Below are positions 30,440 through 42,278 of a stretch of DNA of 64,000 bases, piece by piece. A model generated the notes under the pieces. It did not search any database, was not told where the DNA came from, and saw only the letters and a program-made list of their open reading frames with translations. Every line of letters starts with the position of its first letter. Within the stretch, counting starts at the first letter, position 1. The position numbers were made by a program, and so were the translations under genes. Source of the stretch: Ampelocalamus luodianensis (Eukaryota > Streptophyta > Magnoliopsida > Poales > Poaceae); the NCBI GenBank assembly GCA_036346255.1, contig CM070623.1, forward strand, positions 20,218,875 through 20,282,874, in the 5' to 3' direction.

Positions 30440-32890
30440 TGCTGAGTATCATGCTGTTGTGACAGAACAATAGGGCGCGGTTTAATTTAAGTTTTAAACA
30501 AGTCGTTTCCCCCCATACCATTTGGGAGGAGGTGTCTAGTCAATACAACTACTAGCTCGAAAAAAAAGACCCTCTTGAACTTCCTGCATCAATCAAAGGG
30601 CATCAGGTGATCCACAAATCAGAATTTGTTCAGAGGTGAACTTCCAAGATATCATACTGCACACAAGCCTCCATTTATAATTGAAGTGTCCATGCATTGC
30701 AACGGAAAATCAAATACCATGTGCATTTTCTTTTGCTTTACATGATAATTTCTCACAGAAAACTTTAGGACAACATTGCCGATAAAGTTTCCAGATAGCA
30801 TCTCTAATAACCCTAATCCAATCATTGTCAAACTCAGTAATAATGCCACGTTACAAATCCATGGTGAAGATAATGCATTTAAGAAAAGAAAATAGTGTTA
30901 CTTATGCATATCACTTGAAAGGCAATCATTTGAAGTGTCTTTTTGTCTTCACAAACTTATACACCTCACTATATCAAAGCGGAATGAGAATGGCACAAAA
31001 AATACAATTACATTGTTACTCAAGGCAAAAGGCATCAGCGAACACATTTCTGCAGTTTTTAGTCCCAAGGACCACATGGTACAATTTATCTCAGGATGAA
31101 CTAATAAGGCTCTAGAAAATACAGGATAGATAACAAGCACCACTAACAGCTTCATATTAGTAGCTCCCTCCAGGACCTGCATGTACAGAAGCAAGCTCAT
31201 AAAATACATGATGAGAAGTTAGACTATGACTTTGAGATCCATGAACAGAAACAAACTGATAAAATTCTTGAAATGCATTCATGAAAATTTTCACTTGTGT
31301 ATAGGCACCTGTCTTAGGGTACTTAGGAGGTGCGAAAGCCAAATTGGTATTATACCTATTTCCATCCATGTTCTTCTTCATCAGACTAAAACATAACAGT
31401 CTGAGGTTACCATCCGACAGTTCACGACCCAAAAACAAAAAAAGATTAATGCTATGTTGTAATTTGTAAAGCCCCAACTGATGAGCAACTAAGAAGCACA
31501 AGTACAGACAACATCAAACCAAACCTTGTATACATGCAGGTTATGATAGAGGGTTCTCCATTTGCTACTGTAGTAGTCCAATACATGTGCCACATAGAGC
31601 GCAACCTGTACCTTCATACCCCAGCTTAAACAAAAAATGTGAAAAATGCTAAATGCTAAAATTAAGTTCCTATCTGGGCATGGCATACTTCACAACATGT
31701 GAACCACAATAAAAAAGGACATATGATAGGTTGTAAAACCGTTCCATATGCAATAAGCATGAACTGCAAATTAGATGCAATTCAGCAATTTAATCGCAAC
31801 AAGTATTCGTCTTCATCAACAGAATCAAGGTCATACATGCAGTTTAAAACGCACTGCTTGCTCTCATTTGGTGACAAGGATACAGAGAACATGTGGTGCA
31901 CAGGTAGAGAATGTGTAGCTGTTCTTAAGATGTGTAGAAACAATCACTTTGAAATATATCATTTTGACACTTACGGAAGGAAACAAAACATATACCCCAA
32001 AATAGAAACTAAGGTAGTTTCCTTTATCTATATCATTTATCCTTAACGCACAGTACTATCTTATGGACTTAAGCAGGCATGGCCAACCTGTATCTTGTAC
32101 CAAACAATAGAATTGTAGTGACATGGGATAAGCTGAACTATTACTCAACATGGGAGGCATCTTTGAACTGTAGCTACTCCTATGGTCTAGGCTAACAGGG
32201 AGCATTTCTAAACAATAAATCACGGGGGAAATCGTGAGGAAATGAAGACCATGACAGATCAGAGCATAAAGATGGTACTCAGTACAGTAGGAAAACCATT
32301 CTCCATGGCGTCCCATGTTGACACAGATCACAATTATTAGATTTAGATGAAATGATATTCAACAATCATATCAGAACAACAGAATTTCTTTAGTTGATTG
32401 AGTAGTTATTTCAGATAACTAGGGCTTGTCATGATAGTGGTAAGTACAAGAGCGGGAGTAAAAAAATAATTTCACAGGAGTCACACTGCCCTCTGACTCG
32501 CGATTGGCATCGCCACCGTCACCACCCACCGCTGATCATCTGCCGCCCCAGCCTCCCTCAAAATCTGGGTCCCGGTGAACCCAAATCCCTAACCCGGTGA
32601 GCTATAACCCTAATCCGGCGAACCACCGCCGTAACTCGCCGCCGCCACTGCCGGAGAGGAAGAACCCGTCGGTAAAATCGTAAGGTTAGAAATTCGACTT
32701 ACCCCCACTCCAAAAAGCATTCGGTAGTTTTTTTAGCAACTCTGATTAAAGAATTATCAGAGGAGCTCACTGCTGTTAACACCTGACTAAAATAAATTGG
32801 AAGGTCATTGCCCGAGAATAGGGACGCCGGTGCTGAGCTCGAAAAGTGGCGTGGCTTCGATCCAGAGCTCCCGCGCCTACACAACCTCTT
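30440..32890. other. Mostly uninterpretable spacer
   Basis: No family recognised. One exon-like stretch on the minus strand at 31,525-31,624 has an acceptor-like TTTAAG and a donor-like GTTTGG and reads KVQVALYVAHVLDYYSSKW within an open frame. The C-rich block at 32,490-32,660 resembles a minus-strand grass leader sequence. An intact gene cannot be supported. Confidence 0.3.
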
Positions 32891-32909
32891 GGCCGTCTGC
32901 CCCTCGTAG

Positions 32910-33024
32910 AACATCACCTGCACGCGTCTCACCAGGAGAAGCGCCAGCACAGTGGAGCTCGTTAGCTCATACAACATCACCTGCACGCGTCTCACTAGGA
33001 GAAGCGCTAGCACAGTGGAGTTCG
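32910..33024. repeat. Two-copy tandem repeat, 63-bp period
   Basis: Units at 32,910-32,961 and 32,973-33,024 share AACATCACCTGCACGCGTCT and CAGCACAGTGGAG-type blocks, with three or four substitutions. Confidence 0.8.
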
Positions 33025-33548
33025 CGGCTAACGCATGAATTATTCATTCCCTAAGCAAAGTTTAGCACAGACAAACTATAGTAATCACACAACAACCTAT
33101 ATACGCCCAAGTAACTAATTTTTAGTCCACCTTGAGCACCCATTGTAAAATTGAATAATTCAGACCCAAAGAAACAATACAACCTCAAAGTAGACCTACT
33201 CGAATTGTGACATCAAATGCTATTCTGTACGAGAAAAAAACCTGGGCTAAAGCAAAAAAAGGAAGTAAAAAACATCATATCAATGCCTACAGGTGATCTC
33301 ATTTGAAAAGAGGAAGGAGAAGACCGTGGATCCCAGCTTGAACCAGAGCACCGATTCCACGATCGTTCTTGTTATTAAACACATGGCAAAATAGAAGATA
33401 ATGAAAGAAGTGGGAGGCACGGATTTTAACATGAAAAACCCATGTGACGCGATGTCGTCATCGTATCCTCTCATCAACATCAGGCCACGAAGGACTTCAA
33501 CCGTGACCACCACGGCAGTTCGAGAACGAGCTGCCTTGCCGCGAGGGG

Positions 33549-34046
33549 TGTAATGTTATGAGCAAATATCCGGCGAATACCTCAGCGCGCACTGTAGCAT
33601 TACGCGACACTGTAGCATCCATACTGTGGCAGCGCTGATATTAGGTAGACTTTGTTATTTAGGAATCTATCTATTAAGTATTTGGTATTATCTATTAGTT
33701 AGGCAAGTTATTATTAGATTGGATTGTTAGAGATAATTTTTTTTATAGATTATTCCTTAGAGGCCAAGTCGGGACGTCCCCGTCCCTATAAAAGGGATAA
33801 CATGTATCCATTATCAAAGAAGCAAGAAATAAACAAAGTTAGTCCCTAACCGGTTGGCTAAAGATCAGAGTCTCCTTATTCGTCGGGAAGAGTCCCGACC
33901 GAACTTAGAGGGCGATCCCTCGCCTCCCTGGCTAATCAGGCTTCAGAGCCTTGCTATCTTGACAGGAAAGAGCCCTGTTGATGGTTAGATGAGGGCGAGT
34001 GCCCTACCCTCGGTCCTTGGACCCGTATCCAACCAACGACCACAAC
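33549..34046 (+). mobile_element. Probable solo LTR (boundaries uncertain)
   Basis: It begins near TGTAATGTTATGAGC, has a good TATA box (CTATAAAAGG at about 33,786) and a leader-like stretch rich in GAGTCCCGACC and CGGTTGGC words, and ends near CACAACATCTTGG. No matching second LTR or target duplication was found. A truncated or recombined LTR is the likeliest explanation. Confidence 0.45.
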
Positions 34047-34096
34047 ATCTTGGTATAACCTCTTGTGTACACTTAGCAAAGCAGGCTTGGAATTCA

Positions 34097-34262
34097 CTAT
34101 ATGAGGAACGTTTGGTGCGGCCCACGCTTAACCATAGCACCGGTCATGCCACGTCTGGCGTGGTTTAGATCAAACTTCAACAGTTCTTCCACATCATAAA
34201 CTCGACGGTCCTTTCCCAGAGACCTCTGCATCCAGACTTCTCCACAACATCGGTTGTTGTGC
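34097..34262 (-). other. Exon-like open stretch, unidentified
   Basis: The minus strand has an acceptor (TGTCTTTTTAG) directly before 34,262. The following frame reads KDRRVYDVEELLKFDLNHAR and stops at 34,097 after 55 codons. It may be a terminal exon of a lost gene. I do not recognise it, and no upstream exon could be assigned. Confidence 0.25.
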
Positions 34263-35162
34263 CTAAAAAGACAACTAGAAAGGAACACATAGGAAATTTG
34301 AAGTGGGCACTCTAAATCCCAAAATACTAAGAAACAAATACCAATAAAAAGAAATGACATTCAAAGCAATTGATTTCTTGAAGGAACTAATTACAAGATC
34401 CGACCAAGAAAATTAGCACTGATTAAACACAAATCTTCAGAAAATTAAACATACCCGACTTGATCAATGAACCACTGATTAAACACAAATTGTCAGAAAA
34501 TTAGCATGGGGTGCTATGGAGAGGGATGGGTTAACATACCCGTTGCTAGATAGGAAGGACGATGGCTTGAAGCAAGCATCCTGCAGCCATGGTGGTTGCC
34601 TAGCATCCAATTGGTATGCGCCGAGCTGATTGTGTTTGCCGAAAATCGAAAATGAGAGGGATCAGGGCCGGGAAAGATCTCGAGCAGGGGCAGGGCCACT
34701 GTGGAGCCAATTAATTGGCTAGGAACTCCTGTCCCCCGAACTGCTAGCAGCCTAAGGTCAGCCCCCATGACTCCCCTCCTGATTGCCTCGAGGTCTCGCC
34801 CTTCGCGGATCCCATGCCGCGCCCATCTCCTACCTTGCTGACCTCGGTTGACTGCCACTGTAGATGACCAACTGATCAACTGGACTCACGTTCCGGCGAA
34901 GAGGGAAGGGGATGCGTGGACGATGGCGAGGGGCGACCGGACAACGGATAAACTCCCCTTTTATATCAGTAGAGATAGAGATATATACATAGACTCTTCC
35001 AGACTAATAAGAAACTAGAACAATCATAGATGCACAAAAGTATCACAAGCAAGTATCTCATAGCTACAAACAAATAATTGGGAAAGATTTTTTGGACCCA
35101 ATGACAATTTCAATAAACAACATAATGCACACACGAAGGAAAGAAAAAAGGTATGAAGTATA
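34263..35162. other. Spacer with a GC-rich leader-like block
   Basis: The 34,500-34,960 block is GC-richer and ends in a TATATCAG stretch, so it could be an old minus-strand promoter and leader. The open frame across it has no family signature. Nothing else seen. Confidence 0.3.
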
Positions 35163-35420
35163 CAATAACCATTCTCCAAGCAACATAAGCATACTATCAA
35201 ATAACAACCAACATGATATTAATCCAAAGCTTGTGAAACGATATAAACAAGCAAAGCGAGCAAGCTTACCTCATTCATATATTAGGTAGTGACAATGACA
35301 AAGGAAACCAAAGTAAAGGAACATTTCGTTGACAGTAACAGAACTTACGTTGAAGCACAAAACAAAACAAACAGTGTAAATATCAAGCCAAAAAAATAAC
35401 ATTTTGCTTAAGCAGAGGTC
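35163..35420 (-). pseudogene. Decayed duplicate of the F-box gene 3' end
   Basis: This block parallels 36,095-36,340 base for base in long runs: AGCAACATAA, the AAGCTTACC(T/A)CA splice-like junction, TAGGTAGTGACA, AGAACTTA, TATCAA(G/A)CCAAAAA. It thus copies the 3' UTR and last codons of the F-box gene in the same orientation about 930 bp away. Many substitutions and small indels show that it is old. The rest of the gene is not duplicated here. Confidence 0.65.
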
Positions 35421-35847
35421 CCAAACTCCTTAGGCCTTAGTGTACAATGAGTATCATTGGGTCATTTACTCATTTTGGGCATCCAAGTAACTGTTATTTA
35501 ATTGGTCCAAATAAAAGCTTATTCTATAAAGTAAAACATCAATTCAGCTTTGCTTGCTCATATAGAGCCTTTAAACAAAGAATACGATGGAGCCTTGAAA
35601 CAGAGAACACGATGGACCAATCAATAATTTAATGAATGCCAGCGTCATGCATTATGCTTAATTCAGAAACATGACTTTCAGATTTCAGCATTATCACATT
35701 GATCGGAGATTTCACTCAAAAGCAACACAAGTATGTTATATAAGACCTTCGATGTTCCTTCTACCAGTTTAGTTCTAGTATGTTATATAAGAGCGCAATA
35801 AATAAATGCACAACTGATGATTAGCACATTGCTGACTGCTCCAGAAA

Positions 35848-35849
<2 letters not shown>

Positions 35850-35911
<62 letters not shown>
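35850..35911. repeat. (TA)n microsatellite, about 31 units
   Basis: An uninterrupted TA run downstream of the F-box gene. Such runs vary between individuals and are prone to assembly error. Confidence 0.97.
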
Positions 35912-35913
<2 letters not shown>

Positions 35914-36190
35914 AATAGAGCAACTCAATGATTCATCTAAGCATGCTCACAATCATATGACAATATGGCATAGCTTCCAGCAATGCACAAAATGAAATTT
36001 TATATTATTCACATAACTCATTAATGTGTTTGGTTGAGTAGCACTCTTCCAAGTAGTTTGAAGTTTGAACTAACATGAAGGGGGAACTCAAGACAACCAT
36101 TTAAGCAACATAAACATACTGGCAAACATAAACTAATATGACATTACACCAAAGCTGTAAAATGACAAGCAAGCAGAGAAGCTTACCACA

Positions 36191-37411
36191 TCAAACACTA
36201 GGTAGTGACAGTGATGGGGCGAAACCAGTGTAAAGGTAAGCTTCGTTCACATGACCAGAACTTATCTCACAGAACCTACCGAGCTGCATGGTATTGATAT
36301 CAAACCAAAAATATGTGACATTTCGCTCAACTGGATCTCCCAAGTTCTCCTTAGGGTGATCTAGTTTTATAAATATGTAGCCCTCTGACGCACCTATGAT
36401 GCCTCGAAACCGATATCCCCATTCCTCAGGCAAGGTGAGTCTGTTCTGCAGCTGCCACCGGTCGTTGAAATACATAAATGTATAAAAATACAGGACACAT
36501 CTTTTGTCTGGCCTAAAAACATCGGAGACCACAACGGTAGTCCTGCCGTCTCTTGACTCCAGAGTGGTAATTTGATTACTAAACATCATTGCGCGGCCTG
36601 ACAGGACTGGGGAGATGTCGATAATGGAGAACTCCATTTTGCGGGTGTCCAGCACAAGCCACCTATGCGTGAGAGATATCATCCAGTAGAAGCACCCAAG
36701 GGCATGGTTGCGTTGTCCTAGTCGAACGCCCATGACTCTCCTCATACTCAAAGCATAGTGTACTGGAGGTGAAAGCGCACGCCATTGCCGGGATTCCGAG
36801 GAGAAGAAGAACGCGATCAGTTTCCCTCGGCAGCACGCTATCCAGATCACGGCGAATGGCGGTTCCTGACCGCCATCGTCATTGCCGCAAGAAGAGAGGA
36901 AGATCTCGCTGCTGCGCGATTGCAGCCCGCCGTCGCCGCCGCGCTGGAGGTAGGGGTTTTCGACGGAGGCGGCGAGGTCGTCGGGGATGGGCGGGAGCAG
37001 GACGTACCGCTGGAAGAGCGGGTCGCAGACGGCGACCTCGGTGAAGGCGTTGGAGCCAGTCAGCGCGCGGTCGAGGAGGAAGCGGCCGTCGCGGTGGTCA
37101 CGGACGAGCCAGGCGCGGCCCGGGGACGGGAGGAAGGCGAAGGAGAAGTCGGCGGCGAGGGCTAGCGCGCGCGCGGCGGGGGCAAAGGGGTGCGGTGGCA
37201 GGGCGGGATGGAAGCCGGCGCCCTCGGGGCAGAATACGCCGAGCGGGGGCGGGGCGTGGATGGAGCGGAAGCGGCGGAGGAACCGCGGGGAGGAGGCGAC
37301 GCGGCGGAAGGAGGCGCACGCCGCGGAGGCGCGAGCGAGGTCCGACGGCGACGGTACGCGGATGAGGATCTCCGCGAGGACGTCGTCGGTGAGGGCCGGC
37401 AGGCCGGCCAT
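36191..37411 (-). CDS. F-box protein, single exon, 406 aa
   Basis: The frame could extend 55 codons upstream, but the ATG at 37,411 is chosen because the F-box begins right after it: residues about 4-40 read LPALTDDVLAEILIRVPS and the SDLARASAACASFRRVAS block. This is the short helical domain that binds SKP1 in SCF ubiquitin ligases. The rest (about 60-400) is the variable substrate-recognition half, with WIACCRGKLIAFFF and the AYLYTGFAPSLSLP end; no Kelch or LRR pattern is evident. The upstream extension is arginine/proline-rich leader sequence. The gene is intact, with no stops or frameshifts. Its 5' half is GC-rich and its 3' half balanced, a typical grass gradient. Target protein unknown. 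A splice-like AAGCTTACC just downstream suggests a 3' UTR intron. Confidence 0.88.
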   Translation of the reverse strand: MAGLPALTDDVLAEILIRVPSPSDLARASAACASFRRVASSPRFLRRFRSIHAPPPLGVFCPEGAGFHPALPPHPFAPAARALALAADFSFAFLPSPGRAWLVRDHRDGRFLLDRALTGSNAFTEVAVCDPLFQRYVLLPPIPDDLAASVENPYLQRGGDGGLQSRSSEIFLSSCGNDDGGQEPPFAVIWIACCRGKLIAFFFSSESRQWRALSPPVHYALSMRRVMGVRLGQRNHALGCFYWMISLTHRWLVLDTRKMEFSIIDISPVLSGRAMMFSNQITTLESRDGRTTVVVSDVFRPDKRCVLYFYTFMYFNDRWQLQNRLTLPEEWGYRFRGIIGASEGYIFIKLDHPKENLGDPVERNVTYFWFDINTMQLGRFCEISSGHVNEAYLYTGFAPSLSLPSV

Positions 37412-37690
37412 CGGCGGCGCCGAACTGTGCGGCGGATCTAGAGCGACCGAGCGAAGGTTGGGAGTGGGACGGAGATGCCGTTCAGAAATCAGGATCTTCG
37501 GTGCGGTTCCACCGTTCCAGTCTCGGCTCTCGTGTTTCGTACGCAACGGGCGTGGTCGGACAAAAGCCCAGCCCAATCGGCCCAGCCTGATGCCCAGGTT
37601 TGGAAGGGTGGTGTACCCCCGGGCTGGGCCAAGACCGACCTCATTTTACTCTCAATGGCGGCTCGGACCGATTGACCTGAGAAGGATATT
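37412..37690 (-). promoter_or_regulatory. Probable promoter/5' UTR of the F-box gene
   Basis: GCCCA/TGGGC words cluster at 37,566-37,630 (AGCCCAGCCCAATCGGCCCA and a GGGCTGGGCC), resembling plant site II promoter elements. No firm TATA box. Confidence 0.4.
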
Positions 37691-37699
37691 CGGCGAGGA

Positions 37700-39368
37700 C
37701 AGAGTATAGTGTGAGCTGTGTTGTACAAACGGAATACAATTGTCGGACAGATATGTATCATCAAGCGATTAATCAAAATACAGATGATTAATAGAAATTA
37801 TGCGGATAATTTGATGTTCTCATATATTTGATGATAAAGCTAGTTTCAGAGATATTTGAACACAATATATTGTCAATATTATCAAAGAAACTTGTACCAC
37901 ATTCTGATTGTACATATGATAACCTCATTACTAACTCTAAAGATAACAATATTGATCGATGGACTATTATAGTTCTGCACAAAAGTACAACTTGCAATGA
38001 GTTTAAGTAATAAATTAAAAGCATATATTGTCACATAGATTAGACTAACGTAACACACTGACAAGACAACGACCAAAAGAACTAAGTTTCAAATTTAAGT
38101 ACATAAAATGACTCACAACCACGAGAGAATCAGTTACTCTAAATCATTATCAACGGTCTGGTTTTGTAATGGTTATATATGAATCAATTACTCTAAATCA
38201 AGTGTTTTGTGTTTGAGTATATTAAGATTCTAACTAGGCTATTATTGGGCTAGTTGTAACAGGCTGAATTCTAACTTGACTAAAGAGCTGAATTTGGTCA
38301 ATTAAATGGATTATGCGGGTGATTATACGGAAATGGCTGACTAATCGGACAATGCGGCCGATTTGACATTCACAAACGTTAAATGTGCTCCGATTTGTGT
38401 ATATGTGACGTTTTGCGTGGCGACTACGCGTAAACGGACGATTAATCAGCCGTTCTGACTGTCTTTTACACCACTGAGTGAGTGCAGCTCAAAAGGGATG
38501 AAGCCCAGCTCAAACCTAGCCCGATCCCACATTTGCTCATTTACATATGTAGCCATGTGTATGGGGAAGTTTCCAATTAGCTCACCTCTGATTTTCTTCT
38601 AACAAACAATACCACTGTCAAGATGTAGGTCCTACACGTCAATGAAGATCATTGACAATCTACTTTCCGTTGCCATGATTGCCATCGATTATGACACTTG
38701 CAAGATATGGAGTCTACCACAAGGAAAATAAAAAAGTTTGATGGTAGCATGTTGTTTGTCTAGAATCTTCCATGTAAAAGTTTACTGCTAATGTATTTCA
38801 TCCACAAGTTATTAATATGAATCAGAGCGTTTTCTAAAAAAAGAGCAACATGTATTTAAGCAAAAGGAAAATTACAGCAAGTTTGATTCCCTTGCGCACC
38901 TTTGCCTAGCCTTACTTAGTAAGGTTACTTGAAACGGATGCATGGTTAGTTGAGCAAAGATTCTCTTGCATTTAAAGCATGGTTACATTGGCTCTCCACA
39001 GCTCCACTAGCAAGGATGACTTCCCACTATCAATGTTTTTCTTCATTATAATTGATATGTAGGATGTTATTTCACTATGGAGCTCAAGTGCGATGTTACT
39101 TCAAATTTACATCTTTGCAATGTTGTACTAGCCAAATCTTTTTATCTTTAAAGTTTAAACCATGTATGCTGGAATAGTATTGACAATTTCAATTTGGTAA
39201 CTTAAAACGATGAGTCGCCGTATTCAGCTAGTAGGACAGTGACCCATGCATCGATCTGGTACGTACACAAAAACGGCCGACCACGTTGCCACAAAAATGT
39301 AGAGCTGCATCTCAGTCGAAGTGGGAAAATCTTCGATCAATAACAAGGCAGTCTCCAGATTGGGCACC
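37700..39368. other. AT-rich intergenic region
   Basis: No gene, repeat unit or transposon end could be supported. Short words such as CAATTACTCTAAATCA occur twice near 38,130-38,200. Confidence 0.5.
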
Positions 39369-41309
39369 TGTTATGAACCTCGATCTCTGGATACAAGCAG
39401 CAAGGGGATCGGGGAACAGAGAAGATAGAATTCAGGGTAGAAAGCAAGAACAAGGTTGGGGAATAGACTTGGAATTGGGTAGATAGGAAATCAGTTCAAC
39501 AATGTCCACTCAATTCACATGCCTCTTGTGGCTTACATTCACGGCACACATAACCACGCTGACCCACATCTCAGTCTCGAGCCCATAGAGTGGTCCCACT
39601 CTTTTCTCTTTATCGATTCAACTCGGGCCAGGCAGCCCAGCATAGCAAACAGGTCGGTGAGCATAGATAATCCTACTCGTCAATTTGTGGCACTCAAGAA
39701 GCAACCATCGGTCAGAGATTGCAGCAATCCTTGCTGAAATTCAAGAGCAAGTCTTTTATTCTCTTATTTTGATATAGTTCATGTAAGGCGTTCGGCAAAC
39801 CTGGTAACCTATTTCTGTGCTAGGCAGTCATCGCCGAATAAGACCTCCTGTGCATGGTCTTCTCGGGCGCCAGTCCACATGATTAATAAGGAGAATTGCT
39901 CTTTGGTCTCAAAAAATAAGAAGCCTATGTTTGCTTCTGTGTCCTCTGCTTGCTCTCCCTTCTTCTTCCTTGGTCTTGCCCCTGGTACTGCTCTGTGTCA
40001 CAGTCATGACATTGCCCTCCCCTTGAAGGGCGGCTTGCCCCCAAGCCGATGCAAGCAAACCATGGAAGACGTGTGTGGAGCTGCCGGAATCCCATGTCAT
40101 TTGCAATCGCTGCACCTGAACACCAACCCACTTATCAGATGCCTCATCGTCTTCATCGCCATGGAAATTGTTAATAAATTGATTCAGCTCGGTAGGCAGC
40201 CACAGCTTCAATTTGCCCACGTCGGCACTGTCAAGCTTCACATTGTGTACAAATATCAGTAATGTTATGACCTTACTGTCAAGCTTCACATTGTGTACAA
40301 ATATCAGTAATGTTATGACCTTTTGCAGCTGAACACACATGCAGAATTCTCCATTGCCTTCATAAATTACGCTGCAGCCCACACCACATTGGAGAATCTC
40401 CCCACCCTTTAGCGGTTCACACGCCACAGCACAGGACTTATCAAGCGCCTTTACCATTATTGCTTTTTTGCCAGCTTTTGTACTTCTTACAATGCCATTG
40501 CTTGGAATTAGATAACTCTATGCAACAAATATCAACTTGACCATATCCAGATATCAGACGAAAGGAGCAGTGACGCTGTTGTAGCCGCAAAATCCTCGCC
40601 AGTGTACTCAAACACAAAGCAATAACAAGTGATGGTAATTCTTGCAAGTTATTGCCTGGAATGAAGAACTTGTCAGAAATCCATTGAGTGAGAACATCCA
40701 CTGGAGGAACACACATCCTTGGTTCCATCATTTCTTGGAGTTGACATCGAGTGTCTTGTTTCATGTGTGCCATCTTGATATAGCAATGAGATTTTCAGTC
40801 TCGAAGAAGGTATTGTAGTTCATGGCCAAAGCACCTTGGCTATCCAGTAGCTCTTGCTCAAACATACGCAGAATGCTTGCCGAATCAGCATCACACCTGC
40901 TGAGTTCAACACATGCAACATAGACATAAACGTTTTCCACCTCTGCCATTCCAATTGCTATCTCACCGGAATTCTGCACAAGATATCTTGTAGCATCATT
41001 GCCCTCCACTAGCGGCAGAGGGTGGGCTCTGATACCATTTGTTACGAACCTCGATCTCTGGATGCAAGCAACAAAGGATCAGGGAGTAGAGAAGATAGAA
41101 TTCAGGGTAGAAAGCAAGAACAAGGCTGGGAAATAGATTTCGAATTAAGTAGATAGGAAATCAGTTCAACGACATCCACTCAATACATACGCCTCTTTTG
41201 GCTTATATACACGCCACACACACCCGTGCTACCCCACATCGCAGTCTCATGCCCATACATTGGTCCCACTCTTTTTCTCTTCATTAATCGACAAGGCCCA
41301 GGCAGCCCA
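39369..41309 (-). mobile_element. Small LTR retroelement with tRNA-Met primer site
   Basis: Two direct repeats, 39,369-39,639 (271 bp) and 41,040-41,309 (270 bp), share (T)GTTA(T/C)GAACCTCGATCTCTGG through CCAGGCAGCCCA. On the minus strand a perfect TGGTATCAGAGCC (41,037-41,025) lies two bases after the upstream LTR, so that LTR is the 5' one. The 1.4-kb interior has open pieces in shifting frames (41,009-40,761; 40,773-40,441; 40,457-39,909) but no reverse transcriptase or integrase. Flanks do not show a clear 5-bp duplication, and no strong purine tract precedes the 3' LTR, so the ends may be recombined. Non-autonomous. Confidence 0.75.
40228..40323 (-). repeat. 48-bp tandem repeat inside the LTR element
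   Basis: Two near-identical units (40,228-40,275 and 40,276-40,323) translate on the minus strand as a duplicated 16-residue block, KVITLLIFVHNVKLDS. The multiple-of-three length keeps the frame. Confidence 0.85.
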
Positions 41310-42051
41310 TGTTTGCTTCTCTGTACTGCTTGGACAAGGAACAATATTATTATTGACTTTTTTTTTTGTTGGTAAGCATTTTGATCGCTACTTCTTTATT
41401 ATTGTACATTTTTATTAGTTATGTTGAAATATTGATGCTAAAAGTTGCTGGATATATTATTATTTAGTAACATGTTGCTTTAAAATTATATATGTTATTA
41501 TATGTACGGTGAAACGATGAACTCCGATCATTTTTATTCTAGTTTCGTTCCTGTATGTGCTTTTTTGTTATGGGTATAAAAATGTATGAATAATGTGAAT
41601 ATCTGACTTCTGTAAGAAATAAACTATCTTTGGATCATTGTACAACCTGTAAGCGGGAACCATCATGTCCCAGTATCTTTTAGCACAATTTGATTCAACC
41701 AAGAAACAGTGAACTTGCGTACCCTATTGTACTCTCCTCTCTTCCTTCTCATTTCAGTGTTCGCTCGATGAGAGTACGATACTATTACGTCTGTGTACAT
41801 TCTTTTCTAGCAGATGCACTTCCACGTTGTTGTTTGCTGATAATTCCCCGCCACAATCTCTCTGACGGAGAGAGAACACAAACAACGGTATGCGTGCTTC
41901 TACTTGTTTGCTTGTTCCTCTTGATCGCTCATGGTCCCCGTACCAACGATGAGCTTTGCCTTTTATAGCAACAAAGAATGTCAACCGAAGAGACACCAAT
42001 TAAATTTCCACCGGTTGATCTGCATTCCTTCAACCCTAATGGCCGAATCAT
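41310..42051. other. Spacer, no feature supported
   Basis: AT-rich sequence; the open frames seen are short and lack any family signature. Confidence 0.5.
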
Positions 42052-42278
42052 CATGAACCAAGGAAACTCCAATGTCATTAACCTACGTCATTAACTGCCA
42101 TAATTATTTCCTTAATGTTCATTGTGTGTTACTACAATACCACGTGACAAGGAGCAAAGACGTATGCATTAAGTTATTTAGGAACTTGAATAGTAGCACC
42201 TCGTATGCTCTGCTTAATTGCTTCACAGAATAAGTTTTTTTTTTACATGCAGATACACGCTCCATAAAAAGCATTTTG
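42052..42278. repeat. Segmental duplication, unit 1 left part
   Basis: Matches 57,539-57,659 plus 58,298-58,400 (for example ATGAACCAAGGAAACTCCAA, CTACAATACCACGTG, CATACACGCTCCATAAAAAG-like words). The match resumes on the other side of the copia insertion at 46,308. Confidence 0.85.

Noticed and set aside
33280..33513. 77-codon minus-strand hydrophobic frame as a membrane protein
   Set aside because: No start context, splice sites or family; likely chance in AT-rich sequence.
35850..35911. TA tract as a regulatory or replication element
   Set aside because: An uninterrupted TA microsatellite with no associated motifs.
37412..37576. 55-codon N-terminal extension of the F-box protein
   Set aside because: The F-box begins right at the internal ATG (37,411), and the extension looks like leader sequence with promoter-type words nearby.
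36769..37709. 240-codon and other plus-strand frames opposite the F-box gene
   Set aside because: Antisense shadows of a GC-rich coding exon; no family signature.
39909..41009. Internal frames of the small LTR element as a host gene
   Set aside because: They begin directly behind a tRNA-Met primer site between two LTRs and are frame-broken.
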